Positions 63,211-64,000 of a stretch of 64,000 bases of DNA are shown here, piece by piece (position 1 is the first letter of the stretch; each line of letters starts with the position of its first letter). The stretch covers positions 17,984,501 to 18,048,500 of the forward strand of contig NC_090954.1 of assembly GCF_040807025.1 (NCBI RefSeq), given 5' to 3'. The DNA is from Struthio camelus. Taxonomy: Eukaryota; Chordata; Aves; Struthioniformes; Struthionidae. The position numbers were made by a program, and so were the translations under genes. Below the pieces are notes generated by a model. The model made no database searches, was not told the origin of the DNA, and saw only the letters and a list, made by a program, of their open reading frames with translations.

Positions 63211-64000
63211 TCACAGAATCACAGAATGGTTGAGGTTGGAAGGGACCTCTGGAGATCATCTAGTCCAACCCCCCTGCTCAAGCAGGGTCGTCGAGAGCAT
63301 ATTTCCCAGGATCGCATCCAGACGGGTTTTGAATATCTCCGGGGAAGGAGACTCCACAACCTCTCTGGGCAACCTGCTCCAGTGCTCTGTCACCCTCACA
63401 GGAAAGAAGTTTTTCCTCGTGTTCAGACAGAACTGCCTGTGGTGCAGTTTCTGCCTGTTGCCTCTCGTCCTGTCGCTGGGCACCACGGAGAAGAGACTGG
63501 CCTCATCCTCTTCACACCCTCCCTTCAGAGACTTCTCCACGTTGATCGGATCCCCCCTGAGCCTCCTCTTCCCCAGGCTGAACAGGCCCCGCTCCCTCAG
63601 CCTCTCCTCGTCCGAGAGATGCTCCAGTCCCTCCATCGTCTTAGTAGCCCTTCGCTGGACTCTCTCCAGGAGCTCCGTGTCTCTCTCGACTTGGGGAGCC
63701 CAGAATTGGACACAGTACTCCAGGGGAGGCCTCCCCAGGGCTGAGGAGAGGGGCAGGATCACCTCTCTCGACCTGCTGGCAACACTCTGCCTAATGCACC
63801 CATTGCACAAGGATCCCACTGGCCTTCTTGGCCACAGGGGCACACTGCTGGCTCATGGTCAACTTGTTGTCCACCAGCACTCCCAGGTCCTTCTCTCCAG
63901 CAGGTCAGCCCCCAGCCTGTCCTGGTGCCTGGGCTTATTCCTCCCCAGGTGCAGGACCTTGCACTTGCCTTTGTTGAACTTCATGAGGTTCCTCTCGGCC
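63211..64000 (-). mobile_element. CR1 LINE in WWC1 intron 3, antisense to the gene, running off the right edge
   Basis: The low-coordinate edge is the true CR1 3' end, with two TTCTGTGA-type terminal repeats (tcacagaatcacagaatgg in plus orientation). The minus strand keeps an open frame of about 190 codons (63256-63843) for the ORF2 C-terminus, with [27 protein letters not shown] and [18 protein letters not shown]. The region above 63892 matches the next upstream part of ORF2. It belongs to the same subfamily as the copy at 4364-5275 and shares a 114-base exact stretch with it (63342-63455 against 4485-4598). The open frame suggests moderate age. Confidence 0.96.

Overview
This is vertebrate nuclear DNA, almost certainly from a bird. 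Two degenerate CR1 LINE copies (4364-5275 and 63211-64000), one ending in the CR1-type TTCTGTGA terminal repeats, and a putative avian-style solo LTR at the left edge support this. Long introns, CpG islands and microsatellites fit, and no bacterial-type gene packing is present. The order or species cannot be told from the sequence.

The only protein-coding gene I can firmly identify is the 5' part of WWC1 (KIBRA), a WW- and C2-domain scaffold of the Hippo pathway, on the + strand. Exon 1 (coding 19253-19371), exon 2 (56221-56330) and exon 3 (62572-62775) join in frame with consistent intron phases (2, 1, 1). They encode the first 144 residues: WW1, WW2 and the start of the coiled coil. Intron 1 is 36,849 bases, intron 2 is 6,241 bases, and intron 3 runs off the right edge.

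Layout: 1-18300 is intergenic, with the putative LTR, one CR1, several orphan GC/CpG-rich blocks, a long (TG)n tract and candidate regulatory clusters. In human the gene upstream of WWC1 is TENM2, but no TENM2 coding sequence was recognised here. 18370-19660 is the CpG-island promoter, 5' leader and exon 1. 19661-56220 is a mostly featureless intron with simple repeats, short hairpins, a perfect 50-bp tandem duplication and one GC-enriched block. 56221-62775 holds exons 2 and 3. The last 790 bases are the second CR1.

The most notable leads, all from direct reading, are: (1) three upstream AUGs in the WWC1 leader, including a start-stop pair and a 54-codon reading frame that overlaps the main start and crosses the exon 1/2 junction; (2) a motif cluster near 13.4-13.6 kb with a duplicated octamer creating an AP-1 site plus two inverted TEAD sites and two E-boxes; (3) a heptamer array with an inverted copy in the promoter; (4) a G-quadruplex-type sequence just after the exon 1 donor; (5) a 57-base near-perfect hairpin in intron 1; (6) two highly similar, same-orientation CR1 copies flanking the promoter to exon 3. 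I found no evidence of a wholly new multi-gene system. The novelty here is regulatory and structural.
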